Positions 62,179 through 64,000 of a stretch of 64,000 nt of DNA are shown here, piece by piece. Both the position numbers and the translations under genes were made by a program. The notes under the pieces are model-generated. The model was not told the DNA's origin. It saw nothing but the letters and a program-made list of their open reading frames with translations, and ran no database searches. The DNA lies in contig CAZTFX010000003.1 in NCBI GenBank assembly GCA_964613095.1, positions 17,052-81,051 of the forward strand, in the 5' to 3' direction. The stretch's first letter is position 1. Every line of letters begins with the position of its first letter. Source of the DNA: RGIG4576 sp964613095. GTDB lineage: Bacteria > Bacteroidota > Bacteroidia > Bacteroidales > Muribaculaceae.

Positions 62179-64000
62179 ATGGCAGAAAACAAAGAAAAAT
62201 TGTTTACCGAATTTCCTCCGATTTCTACCGCTGAATGGAAAGCTAAAGTTGAAGCAGACCTAAAAGGTGCCGATTTCGAGAAGAAACTTGTTTGGCGAAC
62301 AAACGAAGGATTTAATGTACAGCCAATGTATCGTGCTGAAGACATTAAAGATCTAAAAACTACCGATTCTCTTCCGGGAGAATATCCTTTTGTTCGCGGT
62401 ACTAAAACCAATAACAATTGGTTTATCCGTCAAGAAATTGTAGTTGAAGATGTTAAGAAAGCTAATGAAAAAGCCCTTGACATTCTTAACAAAGGTGTTG
62501 ACTCTCTTGGTTTCAAATTGGCTATTGAGCCAACGGCTGAAAATGTTGTAGCTTTGCTTGAAGGTATCCACCTTCCGGCTGTTGAAGTAAACTTCGCATG
62601 TTGTCCGGGTAAAGCAGTTGAACTAGCTAAAGTCCTAGTTGATTACATCAAAGCAAACAAAGCAGAAGAAACATTCAAGGGTTCTATTGAATTTAATCCT
62701 TACAAGCGTCTTCTAAAGCACGGTCTTGCATTTCCTAAAGACATCACAGCTACTGCAGTAGAATTGGTTAAGGCTGTTGCCGACGTAAAAAATCTTCGCG
62801 TTCTTGCTGTTGATTCATTCATGCTTACAAACGCCGGTGCTTACATCTATCAAGAAATTGGATATGCTCTTGCTTGGGGTACTCAATGGATGACTGCTCT
62901 TACTGAAGCCGGTCTTACTGCCGATGAAGTAGCAAAACGTATTAAATTCAACATGGGTGTTTCAACCAACTACTTCATGGAAATAGCTAAATTCCGCGCA
63001 GTACGTATGCTTTGGGCCCAAATCGTTAAACAATATGCTCCTGCTTGCGATTGCTCTTGCAAAATGGCTGTTCACGCTATCACATCAGAATTCAACCAAA
63101 CTATCTACGATGCTCACGTAAACTTGCTTCGTTCTCAAACTGAAGCTATGTCGGCTGTAATCGCAGGTATAGACTCTTTAACCGTTGTTCCTTTCGACAA
63201 GCAATATAAGACTCCGGGTGAATTCTCTGAACGTATGGCTCGCAATCAACAACTTCTTCTTAAAGAAGAATCTGACATGGATAAGATTGTTGACCCTGCA
63301 GGTGGTTCTTACTATGTAGAAAGCCTAACAGTTGCTATCGCACAAGAAGGTTGGAAAGTATTCCTAGCTGTTGAAGATAATGGTGGTTTCGAAGCTCAAG
63401 TTGCTGCCGGTGAAGTTCAAAAGGCTGTTAATGCTTCAGCTGAAAAACGTCACACTGATGTAGCTCGTCGTAAAGAAGATCTTCTTGGTACTAACCAATT
63501 CCCTAACTTCAACGAAATGGCTAACGATAAGATTGAAAATGAAGGTTGCAAGTGCTGCTGTAACCACGAAGCTACAGGTGAAGCTGTTGAAGCTCTATCT
63601 GGAAAACGTGCAGCTAGCGACTTCGAAGAACTTCGCCTTGCTACCGAACGTGCTGCTAACCGTCCAAAAGCATTCATGCTTACAATCGGTAACTTGGCTA
63701 TGCGTCTTGCTCGTTCTCAATTCTCATCTAACTTCTTTGCATGTGCAGGTTACGAAATCATCGACAATCTAGGCTTTGCAACAGTTCAAGAAGGTGTTGA
63801 TGCTGCTCTAGCTAAAGAAGCAGATATCGTTATCCTATGCTCTAGCGATGATGAATATGCTGAACTAGCTCCCGAAGCTTACAAATATTTGAATGGTCGT
63901 GCTGAATTTGTAGTAGCAGGTGCTCCTGCTTGCAGCGAAGACCTTAAGGCAATTGGTATTACTAACTTTGTGAATGTTAAGAGCAACGTTCTTGAAACTC
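62179..64000 (+). CDS. mutA: Methylmalonyl-CoA mutase small subunit (partial, 3' end outside window)
   Basis: 607 codons are visible and the gene continues past the right edge. It pairs with the large subunit MutB to interconvert succinyl-CoA and methylmalonyl-CoA with adenosylcobalamin, the route to propionate in Bacteroidales. The N-terminal TIM-barrel part carries TNAGAYIYQEIGYALAWG and VDPAGGSYYVESLT. The C-terminal cobalamin-binding-like domain (from about residue 500) lacks the DxHxxG cobalamin motif in the visible part, as expected for the small subunit. A Cys-rich patch (ENEGCKCCCNHEATG, about 453-467) sits in the linker. Codon use suggests high expression. Confidence 0.93.
   Translation, partial: MAENKEKLFTEFPPISTAEWKAKVEADLKGADFEKKLVWRTNEGFNVQPMYRAEDIKDLKTTDSLPGEYPFVRGTKTNNNWFIRQEIVVEDVKKANEKALDILNKGVDSLGFKLAIEPTAENVVALLEGIHLPAVEVNFACCPGKAVELAKVLVDYIKANKAEETFKGSIEFNPYKRLLKHGLAFPKDITATAVELVKAVADVKNLRVLAVDSFMLTNAGAYIYQEIGYALAWGTQWMTALTEAGLTADEVAKRIKFNMGVSTNYFMEIAKFRAVRMLWAQIVKQYAPACDCSCKMAVHAITSEFNQTIYDAHVNLLRSQTEAMSAVIAGIDSLTVVPFDKQYKTPGEFSERMARNQQLLLKEESDMDKIVDPAGGSYYVESLTVAIAQEGWKVFLAVEDNGGFEAQVAAGEVQKAVNASAEKRHTDVARRKEDLLGTNQFPNFNEMANDKIENEGCKCCCNHEATGEAVEALSGKRAASDFEELRLATERAANRPKAFMLTIGNLAMRLARSQFSSNFFACAGYEIIDNLGFATVQEGVDAALAKEADIVILCSSDDEYAELAPEAYKYLNGRAEFVVAGAPACSEDLKAIGITNFVNVKSNVLET

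Overview
The window is a 64 kb chromosomal stretch from an AT-rich member of the Bacteroidota, most likely order Bacteroidales. The evidence is gene content typical of that order (DUF4290, DUF5063, Bacteroidales-type PurM and PrfA, archaeal-type ProRS, a BspA-like leucine-rich-repeat protein, carboxypeptidase-regulatory-like domains, methylmalonyl-CoA mutase small subunit) and many promoters of the Bacteroidota type, TTG then 19-20 bp then TAnnTTTG. Genus cannot be fixed from sequence reading alone.

Most of the window is conserved housekeeping DNA. Positions 1-9.4 kb (mostly minus strand): envelope proteins (two outer-membrane proteins, a LysM/periplasmic-binding fusion), phosphoglucomutase, and an operon yicC-gmk-nadD-DUF5063-M18 aminopeptidase. 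9.4-14 kb (plus): tsaB, DUF4290-rimM, an OmpA-family protein, proS. 14-24 kb: a secreted unknown protein, a LysE exporter, a CBM9-like protein, dnaE, thioredoxin, galM with a sugar nucleotidyltransferase, and a solitary tyrosine recombinase. 24-38 kb: a Fur-type regulator with purA and DUF1015, yraN, tRNA-Glu(CTC), carB, a THUMP-like methyltransferase, smpB and a Yip1-like protein, cdsA, purM, an MltF-like lytic transglycosylase, and a DUF3332 lipoprotein. 38-51.5 kb: a TPR protein and gyrA, clpC, a BlaI/BlaR1-type sensor pair with a secreted companion, a PIF1-like helicase fused to TPRs, an OmpP1/FadL-like porin and a Trp/His-rich secreted protein. 51.5-54 kb: trmN6, marC and a nitroreductase.

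The clearest accessory segment is about 53.9-58.5 kb. It holds a strongly folded non-coding stretch with its own promoter-like motif, a HEPN-like protein, a small CxxC protein, and a 970-residue BspA-like repeat protein whose gene contains internally duplicated DNA that appears identical by eye. From 58.5 kb the core resumes with prfA, pyrF, pgk and mutA, which runs off the end of the window.

The best candidates for something new are: (1) a ClpC that lacks its N-terminal domain and is translationally coupled to a 59-residue membrane or lipoprotein-like ORF that may be read from a nearly leaderless mRNA; (2) the structured RNA candidate beside the HEPN-like gene; (3) a BlaR1-type protease whose extracellular part is a carboxypeptidase-regulatory/plug-like domain, with a free secreted paralogue of that part encoded next door and tandem operator dyads upstream of blaI; (4) a 109-bp nested inverted repeat at 37.5 kb.
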